Part shown: piece by piece, positions 9,861 through 18,523 of the stretch | Numbering within the stretch: the stretch's first letter is position 1 | Layout: each line of letters starts with the position of its first letter | Source of the DNA: UBA2821 sp902763335 | GTDB lineage: Bacteria > Bacillota > Clostridia > Lachnospirales > Lachnospiraceae | Strand: one strand, 5' to 3' | DNA: 64,000 nucleotides | Assembly (NCBI GenBank): GCA_052066835.1 | Contig: JBQHRJ010000005.1 | Translations under genes and position numbers: made by a program | Notes under the pieces: model-generated | What the model was told of the DNA's origin: nothing | Databases searched by the model: none | The model's input: only the letters and a program-made list of their open reading frames with translations

Positions 9861-10793
9861 ATGAGCGAGGAAAAAAAAGGTTTCTTTAAAAAGCTTGTCT
9901 CGGGACTGACTAAAACCAGGGACAATATTGTATCAGGAATAGATTCGGTATTCAGTGGTTTTTCAAAAATAGATGATGATTTCTATGAGGAAATCGAAGA
10001 GATACTGATTATGGGTGATATCGGTGTCAGTACCACGACTAAGATTATAGAGGATTTAAAGCAGCGGGTTAAGGAAAATAAAATAAAAGATCCGGCTGAA
10101 TGTAAAGAGCTGCTTATAAACAGTATAAAAGATCAGATGCGTCTGGGTGAAAATGCATATGATTTTGAAACCCGGAAATCAATTGTGCTTGTTATAGGTG
10201 TAAACGGTGTAGGAAAAACAACATCGGTAGGTAAGCTTTCAGGCCAGCTTAAATCACAGGGTAAAAAAGTAGTGATGGCAGCAGCAGATACATTCAGGGC
10301 AGCAGCCATCGAACAGCTTACGGAATGGTCGAACAGAGCAGGTGTTGATATAATAGCACAGCAGGAAGGTTCAGATCCGGCAGCAGTAATATATGATGCA
10401 ATCGCAGCATCAAAATCAAGAAAAGCAGATGTGCTTATATGTGACACTGCAGGAAGACTTCACAATAAGAAAAATCTTATGGAAGAATTAAAGAAGATAG
10501 ACAGAATCATTGAAAAAGAATACAGTGATGCATACAGGGAAAATCTTGTGGTTCTTGACGGAACGACAGGACAGAACGCTCTTGTACAGGCAAAGCAGTT
10601 TATGGAATGTACAGACATAACGGGAATAATTCTTACAAAGATGGACGGAACCGCAAAAGGCGGTATAGCCATAGCGATACAGGCAGAGCTTGGGATTCCG
10701 GTAAAATATATAGGAATCGGTGAACAGATAGATGACTTACAGAAATTTGATGCAGACCAGTTTGTGGATGCATTGTTTGACACTAATAAATAG
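9861..10793 (+). CDS. ftsY: Signal recognition particle receptor FtsY
   Basis: FtsY is the membrane-associated GTPase that docks SRP-ribosome complexes on the Sec translocon. The protein is 310 aa, a short form with little of the acidic A domain. The NG core is complete: GVNGVGKTTSVGKL (G1), AADTFRAAAIEQL, DTAGRLHNK (G3) and TKMDGTAKGG (G4). AGAGGGA precedes the ATG. Its partner Ffh is 5.8 kb downstream, separated by four unrelated genes, whereas ftsY and ylxM-ffh are adjacent in many relatives. Confidence 0.96.
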   Translation: MSEEKKGFFKKLVSGLTKTRDNIVSGIDSVFSGFSKIDDDFYEEIEEILIMGDIGVSTTTKIIEDLKQRVKENKIKDPAECKELLINSIKDQMRLGENAYDFETRKSIVLVIGVNGVGKTTSVGKLSGQLKSQGKKVVMAAADTFRAAAIEQLTEWSNRAGVDIIAQQEGSDPAAVIYDAIAASKSRKADVLICDTAGRLHNKKNLMEELKKIDRIIEKEYSDAYRENLVVLDGTTGQNALVQAKQFMECTDITGIILTKMDGTAKGGIAIAIQAELGIPVKYIGIGEQIDDLQKFDADQFVDALFDTNK

Positions 10794-10808
10794 GAGGAAC
10801 ATAATAAC

Positions 10809-12020
10809 ATGTTGACATTGGACAAATTTGAAGAGGCAACTGAGGTTGTAAAAAAAGTAATATTAAAAACAAATCTTGTATATAGTGATTATCTTTCAGA
10901 GCAGACAGGCAATAAAGTATATCTTAAGCCTGAAAACATGCAGTTTACAGGAGCTTACAAGGTAAGAGGAGCTTATTATAAGATAAGCACACTTACAGAT
11001 GAGGAAAGAGCAAAAGGACTCATAACAGCATCGGCAGGAAACCATGCACAGGGCGTTGCATATGCCGCAAAGCTTTATGGTGCAAAGGCAACTATAGTTA
11101 TGCCGACTACAACACCGCTTATGAAGGTAAACAGAACAAAAAGCTATGGTGCGGAAGTTATTTTATACGGAGATGTATATGATGAAGCATGTGATTATGC
11201 ATACAAGCTGGCAGAAGAGAAAGGATACACATTTATTCATCCGTTTGATGATTTAGCTGTGGCAACAGGTCAGGGAACTATTGCGATGGAGATATTCAAG
11301 GAACTCCCGACAGTTGATTATATACTTGTTCCTATCGGAGGAGGCGGACTTGCCACAGGTGTAAGTACACTTACAAAGCTTCTTAAGCCTAGTGTAAAGG
11401 TTATAGGTGTAGAACCGGCAGGTGCAAACTGTATGCAGGAATCCATAAAGAATGGAAAAGTGACTACATTGCCTACTGTATCCACAATTGCTGACGGTAC
11501 AGCAGTAAAAACTCCGGGAAGCAACATTTTCCCATTTATAAAAGAGAATATTGATGATATAATAACTATAAAGGACGAAGAACTGATTGTAGCATTTCTT
11601 GACATGGTAGAGAATCATAAGATGGTTGTTGAAAATTCAGGACTTCTTGCAGTAGCTGCACTTAAGCATCTTGACTGCAAAGACAAGAAAGTAGTATCTA
11701 TCTTAAGTGGCGGTAATATGGATATTATTACTATGTCATCAACTCTTCAGCATGGTCTTATTGAAAGAGGAAGAATATTTACAGTATCCGTATTACTTCC
11801 GGATAAGCCGGGTGAACTTGGAAAAGTTGCAAATGTTATAGCAAAAGAGCAGGGAAATGTGGTAAAATTAGAGCATAATCAGTTTGTAAGCATTAATAGA
11901 AATGCTGCTGTGGAACTTAGGATAACAATTGAGGCATTTGGTAATGACCATAAGGAGCAGATTGTTAAAGCACTGGAGAAGAAGGGATATAAGCCTAAGT
12001 TGACACGTCCTAATCTGTAG
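10809..12020 (+). CDS. ilvA: Threonine ammonia-lyase (threonine dehydratase) with C-terminal ACT domain
   Basis: This PLP enzyme deaminates threonine to 2-oxobutanoate, either for isoleucine synthesis or for threonine catabolism. The PLP lysine lies in FTGAYKVRGA near residue 51; the phosphate-binding glycine loop is PIGGGGLA, and ASAGNHAQG is also conserved. Residues about 325-403 form one ACT-like domain (VSVLLPDKPGELGKVANVIA). The 403-aa length and single ACT domain match the shorter class often called TdcB/IlvA2, so biosynthetic versus catabolic use cannot be decided from sequence. AGGAGGA lies 7 nt before the ATG. Only 15 nt separate it from ftsY. Confidence 0.9.
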   Translation: MLTLDKFEEATEVVKKVILKTNLVYSDYLSEQTGNKVYLKPENMQFTGAYKVRGAYYKISTLTDEERAKGLITASAGNHAQGVAYAAKLYGAKATIVMPTTTPLMKVNRTKSYGAEVILYGDVYDEACDYAYKLAEEKGYTFIHPFDDLAVATGQGTIAMEIFKELPTVDYILVPIGGGGLATGVSTLTKLLKPSVKVIGVEPAGANCMQESIKNGKVTTLPTVSTIADGTAVKTPGSNIFPFIKENIDDIITIKDEELIVAFLDMVENHKMVVENSGLLAVAALKHLDCKDKKVVSILSGGNMDIITMSSTLQHGLIERGRIFTVSVLLPDKPGELGKVANVIAKEQGNVVKLEHNQFVSINRNAAVELRITIEAFGNDHKEQIVKALEKKGYKPKLTRPNL

Positions 12021-12042
12021 GCTTACGAAAGGAGTGGCTTGT

Positions 12043-13320
12043 ATGAAAAACTTTTATCAAAAATCTGTAAATAAAGTAAAGGAGGCACTGCGTTCATACT
12101 GGATAGATAAGCAGATTGACGTTATTATGAACGCATGTGAAAATAAACAGGTATATTTAATCGGTGTTACAAATCCTAACTGGGACGGTAACTATGTACT
12201 TGTGGGTGAGAATTATGATGTTATAGATATTGATGAAAAAAGTTGTATTATATCGTCACGTATAGCATTAAAAAAGACAGACGGAGGCAGGGAAATTATT
12301 GTAGATGCATCTGTACATTGCATGGAAAAAGATGGTGAAGTCCGATTCTTTTATATGCATATGACACCTGTTGAGACTACTGATGAAGATGTAATGAATG
12401 CATTTGTTACAAAGAATCAGCAGAGAGAAGAAAAATACAGAGAGGTTATATATGACGTGTTCGATGTCGTGCTGGAATACAGCTGTCTTAACAATACGTT
12501 CAAATATAACCACGGTGATTATAGAAAATTCTTTGGAATGGACAAGTATTATATATCGATTGACCAGTGGTTCTGGAGCTTTATAAGTGAGTGTGTTCAT
12601 CCGGAGGATGTTGAGTGTCTTGATATATTCAGAGATCTCGACATGTTAAAACGTATCAAAAAAGGTCAGAGAATGGTTGAGTCTGAATTCAGGGTAAAAA
12701 GTACCGACAATCAGTATATCTGGGTTAAGATGACACTTATTATCATACCTAATGAGAGCAGTGCAAATGTCAAAGAAATGTACATGCTCTTTAAGGATAT
12801 AAATGAAGAGAAGATTGAACAGCTCAAGAATAAGATGCTGTCAAGAACAGATGATCTTACTCTTGTATGGAACAGAACATACAGCGAACAGCTTATTAAT
12901 CAGTATGTTGATAAAATCAAAACACCTGAACGTAATGCACTTATGATAATAGATATTGATGATTTGAAGAACATTAATGATACATATGGAAGAATGACTG
13001 GTGACTATATACTCAGTAAGGTTGTTGAAAATGTTCTTGGTGTTATTGAACCGAAAGATGTATTCGGACGTTTTAAGGCTGACTGCTTTATATTATTCCT
13101 GTCTGAAAGAGAGGATAAGAATGAAATAAATGCAATAACCAGAAAAATTCTTGAGGCTGTTTCGTTTGAGTATGTGGAGAAACATATATCTACTCATGTA
13201 CATTGCAGTATTGGGGCTGCGTATGCTGACGGCAATGCAAATACATCTGAGCTTATAAAGAAATGTGAAGATTCGTTAAAAGAGGCTTCGGATATAGGAA
13301 ATACTATAAGATTTGCTTAG
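12043..13320 (+). CDS. PAS-GGDEF domain protein with degenerate GGDEF motif
   Basis: A 425-aa cytoplasmic signalling protein. Residues about 10-120 resemble an NTF2/SnoaL-like fold, about 130-260 resemble a PAS domain (YIWVKMTLIIIPN and LFKDINEEK near its end), and 270-425 form a GGDEF domain starting DDLTLVWNRTYSEQL with MIIDIDDLKNINDTYG. The catalytic signature R-x-G-G-D/E-E-F is replaced by RFKADCF, with both glycines and the Glu lost. The domain therefore probably cannot make cyclic di-GMP and may bind GTP or act as a sensor. The ATG at 12043 is chosen for GAAAGGAG at 8 nt; GTG 12034 is the alternative. An HD-GYP gene follows 33 nt later. Confidence 0.82.
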   Translation: MKNFYQKSVNKVKEALRSYWIDKQIDVIMNACENKQVYLIGVTNPNWDGNYVLVGENYDVIDIDEKSCIISSRIALKKTDGGREIIVDASVHCMEKDGEVRFFYMHMTPVETTDEDVMNAFVTKNQQREEKYREVIYDVFDVVLEYSCLNNTFKYNHGDYRKFFGMDKYYISIDQWFWSFISECVHPEDVECLDIFRDLDMLKRIKKGQRMVESEFRVKSTDNQYIWVKMTLIIIPNESSANVKEMYMLFKDINEEKIEQLKNKMLSRTDDLTLVWNRTYSEQLINQYVDKIKTPERNALMIIDIDDLKNINDTYGRMTGDYILSKVVENVLGVIEPKDVFGRFKADCFILFLSEREDKNEINAITRKILEAVSFEYVEKHISTHVHCSIGAAYADGNANTSELIKKCEDSLKEASDIGNTIRFA

Positions 13321-13353
13321 TGCAGACAGTAAAAAAGTGGAGGAAATACTGAT

Positions 13354-14568
13354 TTGACAAATTGGAAAGAGTATGAGAAGAAGAACGATATAGAAGCAGA
13401 TGAGATAATAGCCAAAGCGGCAGAGATTGCTGCCGCCGTGCTGTTAGCAGTGTGCTTTATGAATTATCTGGATATTATATTTCACATTGACAAGTATCTG
13501 ACTTTTATAGGATGTTTTACATCGGTAATATTTTTATGTATTCCGTGTGTGCTTATAAACAAACTGAAAAATAAAAAAACAACATTAAGATATGGCATAT
13601 TAATATGTATTCTTATTGCAGCAACAATTATGTATGCATTTTTTACATATCATGCGAGTCTGGCTTTTATATTGCCTATGGTGATTGCATCCTTTTATGC
13701 TGATAAGGCTATATATATATTTACCGTTGTTTTGTCATATTTTTCAATTATTATCGGAAATATAGGAAGTATATGGCTTGCCGTAGACACTTCCGAACAC
13801 AGGAATACGCTTGAGGAAGTTGTATATAAAGGTATACTGCCCACTGCATTATTTTATACGGTTGTGGCAATTATCGAGTATATGTCCATAAAAAGATCAA
13901 ATGACCATATAAGCCAGATATATTATAATGCCATAAATCTTGAAGCCAGTCACGATGAAATGCGTAGAAGCCAGGAGGAACTGGTGTATGCCATAGCGGA
14001 GATTTCAGAGTCGAGTTCCTCACAGACCGGTTCACATATCAAGAGAGTGTCTAAGTGCGCGAAGATATTTGGAAAGTACATATGTAAGGATGAACTTGAG
14101 TGTGAGTATTTCAGTGTTGCATCCATGCTTCATGATGTGGGAAAACTGATGATTCCTAACAGTCTGATTGAGAAAAAGGGAGCTCTTACGGATGAAGAGT
14201 ATGCCGTTGTGAAAAGTCATACGGATGAAGGAAGAAAACTGCTTCAGAATACTCCGGGAAGAATAATGGAGATGGCAAGAAACATTGCATATTATCATCA
14301 TGAGAGATGGGATGGAAAAGGATATCATCATATTGCAGGAGAAGATATTGAATTCTTTTCCAGATATGTTGCGGTGCTTGATGTATTTGATGCTTTGATT
14401 TCGCCGCGTTCGTATAAAGAAGGATGGTCAACAGAGGCTGTGTATGATGAGATTGTCAGCCAGAGTGGAAAGCAGTTTGCACCGGAAGCGGTGAGACTAT
14501 TCATAAAATGCTATCCTGAACTTTTAGAGGTATACGGATTAGAAGATAAATGTCATATAAAATCATAA
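13354..14568 (+). CDS. Membrane HD-GYP-type phosphohydrolase
   Basis: A 404-aa protein. The N-terminal half (about 25-190) holds several hydrophobic membrane segments, followed by a linker helix and an HD-GYP domain (about 205-395). The metal-binding residues of HD-GYP enzymes are present: SHIKRV, MLHDVGK, KSHTDEG, YYHHERWDGKGY and DVFDAL. The GYP tripeptide reads GYH. The likely role is hydrolysis of a cyclic dinucleotide or related nucleotide at the membrane. It probably forms an operon with the upstream degenerate GGDEF gene. Start is TTG 13354 with GGAGG upstream (GTGGAGGAAATAC). A bidirectional terminator overlaps its stop. Confidence 0.85.
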   Translation: MTNWKEYEKKNDIEADEIIAKAAEIAAAVLLAVCFMNYLDIIFHIDKYLTFIGCFTSVIFLCIPCVLINKLKNKKTTLRYGILICILIAATIMYAFFTYHASLAFILPMVIASFYADKAIYIFTVVLSYFSIIIGNIGSIWLAVDTSEHRNTLEEVVYKGILPTALFYTVVAIIEYMSIKRSNDHISQIYYNAINLEASHDEMRRSQEELVYAIAEISESSSSQTGSHIKRVSKCAKIFGKYICKDELECEYFSVASMLHDVGKLMIPNSLIEKKGALTDEEYAVVKSHTDEGRKLLQNTPGRIMEMARNIAYYHHERWDGKGYHHIAGEDIEFFSRYVAVLDVFDALISPRSYKEGWSTEAVYDEIVSQSGKQFAPEAVRLFIKCYPELLEVYGLEDKCHIKS

Positions 14569-14603
14569 AAAAATGTGCGTATCAATGATACGCACACTTT
14601 TTT
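14566..14603. terminator. Bidirectional terminator between HD-GYP gene and amylase gene
   Basis: TGTGCGTATC (14574-14583) and GATACGCACA (14587-14596) form a perfect 10-bp stem with a 3-nt loop. An A-run lies on the left and a T-run on the right, so it can end transcription from both convergent genes. Confidence 0.9.
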
Positions 14604-14610
14604 ATGATGG

Positions 14611-16035
14611 TTATTTTTGTGATGCTATGATGTAATATTCCCAAGGAGCAAGGGAAGTCAGTTCGTTTGTCTTGATATTTGAGTTTTCATCATCATATAT
14701 TCCGGTTGTATCACCGTGAATAAGAATATCACCGTCTGACATTTTTTTATCATATTTAACAGTCTGCTTTTCATCTGAAACATTTACCAGTACAGTTATC
14801 TTTTTACCGTTTTTGACACGCTCAAATGAAAGTATATTGTCATTATCATTATTTATAATTCTTATTTTTCCACCATAAATTCCGTTATACAATGGCTCGT
14901 TTTCTGTTTTTATATTACACAGTCTTGTTAGCAGGTCAGCATATTTGTAATCACCGAAGTCTATGTTATCCTTCTCGAAAAATTCAAGAGATATATCATC
15001 ATCCTCTTCATTTCCGGAATAGATAAGAGGCATACCTTCCGCGGTAAAAATAATAGTGTAGAATGCACCGAGTGCTTCGCTTCCGAATCTGTCTTTTAAA
15101 GTACCGTTATATGTATTTTTGTCATGGTTGTCGATAAAGTTCATTTTAAATGAACCATAAGGATGTTCCATACATATATATTTTTCGATGTCATCTGCAG
15201 TGTTTGGCATATTTGCGGCAAATTTAAGTTCGTCATATAATTCAAAGTTGTAGTTGCTGTCAAATGCTGAGTTGAGAAGAGAATCACTGTTGGTTCCGTC
15301 CTCGGCAACCATATATATAGGTTTGATTTTGTCAAGCTCTTTTCGGGCTTCTTCCCAGAAATCAATAGAAACACCCTGAGCATAATCACATCTGAAGCCG
15401 TCTATATCCATATCGCGGATCCAGAAACTCATGGCGTCTATCATTGCTGCACGCATATCCTGATTCTGATAGTCTAACTGTGCCACATCAATCCAGTCAG
15501 TGCCTAAAGGACATGTTATGTCACCGTTTTCATCTTTTACATAATATTCAGGGTGTTCTGTTATCCATACGTGATCCCAGCCGGTATGATTTCCAACCCA
15601 GTCGATAAGTACCTTAAATCCCATTTCGTGAGCCTTATCAACAAGATTTTTAAAGTCTTCATTGGTGCCGTATTCACTATTTACGGTTTTGTAATCCCTT
15701 ATAGAATAAGGAGAACCTAAAGAACCTTTTTTATTCAATTCTGATATGCTGTATATAGGCATGAACCACAGCGTGTTTATACCCATGTCATGAAGTCGCT
15801 GCAAATGTTCGCTGAATGCATTAAATGTACCTTCAGCAGTGTACTGCCTTACGTTTACTTCATATAATACTGCCTTGTCAATCCAGTCAGCCTGTGTTCT
15901 GGAGCCTTCCTGAACAACATCTTCCTTAAATGAGTTATCACTTGAGGTACTCTTTGTATTGCCGCATGCAGTCAGTGACAGAAGCATGGAAATGCTGAGA
16001 GCACAGGAAGTAAATACTTTTAGTGTTTTTTTCAT
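14611..16035 (-). CDS. GH13 alpha-amylase family lipoprotein
   Basis: This is a 474-aa glycoside hydrolase family 13 enzyme exported as a lipoprotein. The signal peptide ends in the lipobox LTAC, with Cys24 as the lipidation site. The four GH13 regions are visible: DWVGNHTG (I), GFRCDYAQG with the nucleophile Asp (II), VAEDG with the acid/base Glu (III), and FIDNHDKNT (IV). A C-terminal beta domain follows. It is probably anchored outside the cell and acts on alpha-glucan oligosaccharides; the substrate cannot be told from sequence. The MKK start at 16035 is chosen for the signal peptide; the frame remains open further upstream (ATG at 16098) but without one. It is the only minus-strand gene among its neighbours. 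Confidence 0.9.
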   Translation of the reverse strand: MKKTLKVFTSCALSISMLLSLTACGNTKSTSSDNSFKEDVVQEGSRTQADWIDKAVLYEVNVRQYTAEGTFNAFSEHLQRLHDMGINTLWFMPIYSISELNKKGSLGSPYSIRDYKTVNSEYGTNEDFKNLVDKAHEMGFKVLIDWVGNHTGWDHVWITEHPEYYVKDENGDITCPLGTDWIDVAQLDYQNQDMRAAMIDAMSFWIRDMDIDGFRCDYAQGVSIDFWEEARKELDKIKPIYMVAEDGTNSDSLLNSAFDSNYNFELYDELKFAANMPNTADDIEKYICMEHPYGSFKMNFIDNHDKNTYNGTLKDRFGSEALGAFYTIIFTAEGMPLIYSGNEEDDDISLEFFEKDNIDFGDYKYADLLTRLCNIKTENEPLYNGIYGGKIRIINNDNDNILSFERVKNGKKITVLVNVSDEKQTVKYDKKMSDGDILIHGDTTGIYDDENSNIKTNELTSLAPWEYYIIASQK

Positions 16036-16081
16036 AAAAATTTTAATCCTTTCATTTCTAATCCTATTAGTTCCTAAAAAA

Positions 16082-16111
16082 ATTTTACAATATGACATTA
16101 AAGATTGTCAA
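16082..16111 (-). promoter_or_regulatory. Predicted promoter of the amylase lipoprotein gene
   Basis: Reading the minus strand, TTGACA (complement of 16106-16111) and TAAAAT (complement of 16082-16087) are separated by 18 nt. The TAAAAT is preceded directly by TG. It lies 47 nt upstream of the chosen start. Confidence 0.55.
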
Positions 16112-16121
16112 GAAAAAACAC

Positions 16122-16150
16122 TTGACAGATATAAAAAATTATTATAGAAT
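16122..16150 (+). promoter_or_regulatory. Predicted promoter of ylxM-ffh
   Basis: TTGACA (16122-16127), a 17-nt spacer, then TAGAAT (16145-16150), 43 nt before the ylxM ATG. It is divergent from the amylase promoter, with only about 10 nt between the two -35 boxes. Confidence 0.65.
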
Positions 16151-16192
16151 ACCAAAGGTACGATTCAAAAAGTATGGAAAAGGGTGCATGAT

Positions 16193-16537
16193 ATGGATAA
16201 ATTATTACGGTGTACACTTTTATATGATTTTTATGGTGAACTGTTGACTGAACACCAGAAGCTGATATATGAGGATTATGTGTTGAATGATCTGTCGTTG
16301 TCAGAGATTGCTGATAGTAACGGTATCAGCAGACAGGCGGTACATGATATAGTTAAAAGATGCGAGAAAGCATTGGAAGGATATGAGGAAAAGCTTCATT
16401 TGCTTGACAAGTTTTTGAGCAGCAAGAAAGCCGTAGAGAAAATGAATAAACTTATAGTTGAGTACAAGAATACCGGAGATGACAATATTATCGGAGAGTT
16501 GGAAAATATTTCAAACGAGATATTAGAAAAAATGTAA
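16193..16537 (+). CDS. ylxM: YlxM/p13 family SRP-associated DNA-binding protein
   Basis: A 114-aa all-helical protein with a sigma-70 region 4-like helix-turn-helix (YVLNDLSLSEIADSNGISRQAVHDIVKR). YlxM proteins are encoded beside ffh in Firmicutes and have been linked to SRP function. The ATG at 16193 follows AAAAGGG by about 9 nt; GTG 16184 would overlap that site. ffh begins 27 nt downstream. Family membership is secure; its molecular role here is inferred from known relatives. Confidence 0.9.
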   Translation: MDKLLRCTLLYDFYGELLTEHQKLIYEDYVLNDLSLSEIADSNGISRQAVHDIVKRCEKALEGYEEKLHLLDKFLSSKKAVEKMNKLIVEYKNTGDDNIIGELENISNEILEKM

Positions 16538-16564
16538 TTAATCTGTGGAAGGCGGAATATTGGA

Positions 16565-17908
16565 ATGGCATTTGACAGCTTATCAGACAAACTTCAAAAT
16601 ATATTTAAAAACTTAAGAAGCAAGGGCAGACTTACAGAGGCTGATGTTAAGCTGGCACTTAAGGAAGTCAAGATGGCATTGCTTGAGGCTGATGTAAACT
16701 TTAAGGTAGTTAAGCAGTTTGTGAAGAGTGTTCAGGAAAGAGCAGTAGGTCAGGATGTGCTTAACAGTCTTACACCGGGACAGATGGTTATAAAGATTGT
16801 TAATGAAGAAATGGTTAACCTTATGGGTTCTGAAAGTACGGAGATTCAGTTAAAACCGGGAAATGAGATTACCGTTATTATGATGACCGGACTTCAGGGT
16901 GCAGGTAAAACAACAACTACTGCAAAGATAGCCGGAAAATTAAAGGAAAAAGGCAGAAGACCGTTATTGGTTGCTGCTGATGTGTACAGACCGGCAGCTA
17001 TAGAACAGCTTAAAGTCAATGGTGAGAAACAGGGTGTGCCTGTATTTTCAATCGGGTCGGGTCATAAACCGGCAAATATTGCTAAAGCAGCTATAGAACA
17101 TGCGGCAAAGAATGATAATAATGTCGTAATTATTGATACCGCAGGTCGTCTTCAGATAGATGAAAATATGATGGAGGAGCTTGTAGATATCAAGAATACC
17201 GTTAATGTTGACCAGACACTGCTTATAGTAGATGCCATGACAGGTCAGGAAGCGGTAAATGTTGCTGAGACATTTAACAATAAGATAGGTATAGACGGTG
17301 TTATATTAACTAAGATGGATGGTGATACCCGAGGTGGTGCGGCACTTTCAATAAGAGCGGTTACCGGAACTCCGATATTATATGTCGGAATGGGTGAGAA
17401 ACTTTCAGATCTTGAACAGTTCCATCCGGACAGAATGGCATCAAGAATCTTAGGAATGGGAGATGTCCTCACACTTATTGAGAAGGCGGAAGCCATAGTT
17501 GATGAGGAAAAAGCCAAAGAGTTAGAGAAAAAGTTCAGAAAGGCTGAATTCGGATTTGATGATTATCTTGAACAGATGCAGCAGATTAAGAAGATGGGAA
17601 GCCTTGAAGATATATTGAGTATGATGCCGGGAATGGGGGACCAGCTCAAAGGAGCACAGATGCCTGATGAAAAGGCAATGGGAAGAGTTGAGGCTATAAT
17701 ATATTCCATGACACTCGAAGAGAGAGCAAACCCGTCAATCATAAATGTTTCAAGAAAAAACAGAATTGCAAAAGGTGCCGGAGTGAATGTGTCAGAAGTA
17801 AACAGACTCATGAAACAGTATGAGCAGAGTAAGAAACTTATGAAGCAGTTTTCCGGTATGATGAATGGCAAAGGTGGTAAAAAAGGCAGGTTTAAACTTC
17901 CTTTTTAA
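16565..17908 (+). CDS. ffh: Signal recognition particle protein Ffh
   Basis: This is the SRP54 GTPase that binds 4.5S/6S RNA and signal sequences. The 447-aa protein has the N domain, then GLQGAGKTTTTAKIA (G1), AADVYRPAAIEQL, DTAGRLQID (G3) and TKMDGDTRGGAA (G4). A methionine-rich M domain (about 300-435) includes SMMPGMGDQ and the basic C-terminus KGGKKGRFKLPF. It sits in the conserved order ylxM-ffh-rpsP. The SRP RNA gene itself was not seen in the window. Confidence 0.97.
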   Translation: MAFDSLSDKLQNIFKNLRSKGRLTEADVKLALKEVKMALLEADVNFKVVKQFVKSVQERAVGQDVLNSLTPGQMVIKIVNEEMVNLMGSESTEIQLKPGNEITVIMMTGLQGAGKTTTTAKIAGKLKEKGRRPLLVAADVYRPAAIEQLKVNGEKQGVPVFSIGSGHKPANIAKAAIEHAAKNDNNVVIIDTAGRLQIDENMMEELVDIKNTVNVDQTLLIVDAMTGQEAVNVAETFNNKIGIDGVILTKMDGDTRGGAALSIRAVTGTPILYVGMGEKLSDLEQFHPDRMASRILGMGDVLTLIEKAEAIVDEEKAKELEKKFRKAEFGFDDYLEQMQQIKKMGSLEDILSMMPGMGDQLKGAQMPDEKAMGRVEAIIYSMTLEERANPSIINVSRKNRIAKGAGVNVSEVNRLMKQYEQSKKLMKQFSGMMNGKGGKKGRFKLPF

Positions 17909-17944
17909 CATAAATTATTATTATTTCCAAGGAGGTGAAATAAA

Positions 17945-18190
17945 ATGGCAGTTAAGATTAGATTAAGAAGAATGGGACAGAAAAAAGCTCCTTTCTATAG
18001 AGTAGTAGTTTCTGATGCAAGATCTCCAAGAGATGGTAGATTTATCGAGGAAATCGGTACTTACGATCCAACTGTTGAGCCAAGTTCTTTCAACGTTAAC
18101 GAGGAGTTAGCAAAGAAGTGGTTAGCACAGGGAGCACAGCCAACTGAGACAGTTGCCAGATTGTTCAAACAGGCTGGTATTGAAAAATAA
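17945..18190 (+). CDS. rpsP: 30S ribosomal protein S16
   Basis: This 81-aa protein begins MAVKIRLRRMGQKKAPFYR, the typical S16 N-terminus, followed by VVVSDARSPRDGRFIEEIG and YDPTVEPS. A near-consensus AAGGAGGTGA lies about 7 nt before the ATG, as expected for a highly expressed gene. khpA follows about 20 nt later. Confidence 0.97.
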   Translation: MAVKIRLRRMGQKKAPFYRVVVSDARSPRDGRFIEEIGTYDPTVEPSSFNVNEELAKKWLAQGAQPTETVARLFKQAGIEK

Positions 18191-18210
18191 GGCTAGTGGA
18201 GGTACGGCAA

Positions 18211-18441
18211 ATGAAAGAATTAGTTGAAGTAATTGCAAAAGCACTAGTTAGTAATCCTGATGAAGTAGTTGTTACTGAGCGTGAGGACGATAAGGGAACA
18301 GTAGTTGAACTTAAAGTTGCTGCCTCAGATATGGGAAAAGTTATTGGCAAGCAGGGAAGAATTGCTAAGGCAATAAGATCTGTTGTTAAGGCTGCTGCTT
18401 CAAAAGAGGAAAAGAAGGTTATCGTAGAAATTCTACAGTAA
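18211..18441 (+). CDS. khpA: KH-domain RNA-binding protein KhpA (YlqC family)
   Basis: A 76-aa single KH domain with the nucleic-acid-binding loop VIGKQGRIAKAIR (a GxxG motif, GKQG). KhpA proteins bind many RNAs together with KhpB and are conserved between rpsP and rimM. The ATG at 18211 is preferred because GGAGG lies 8 nt upstream; GTG 18196 is in frame but overlaps that site. Confidence 0.92.
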   Translation: MKELVEVIAKALVSNPDEVVVTEREDDKGTVVELKVAASDMGKVIGKQGRIAKAIRSVVKAAASKEEKKVIVEILQ

Positions 18442-18452
18442 CATTTATGACA

Positions 18453-18495
18453 GCGGTACAATCTGGTAATTATGTCAGGTTGTGCCGCATTTTTT
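18453..18495 (+). terminator. Terminator between khpA and rimM
   Basis: GCGGTACAA (18453-18461) pairs with TTGTGCCGC (18480-18488), one G·U included, across an 18-nt loop and is followed by six T. It may attenuate transcription so that rimM-trmD is expressed less than the S16 gene. Confidence 0.75.
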
Positions 18496-18523
18496 GCATA
18501 AACAGCCGGGAAATGAGGTAATG

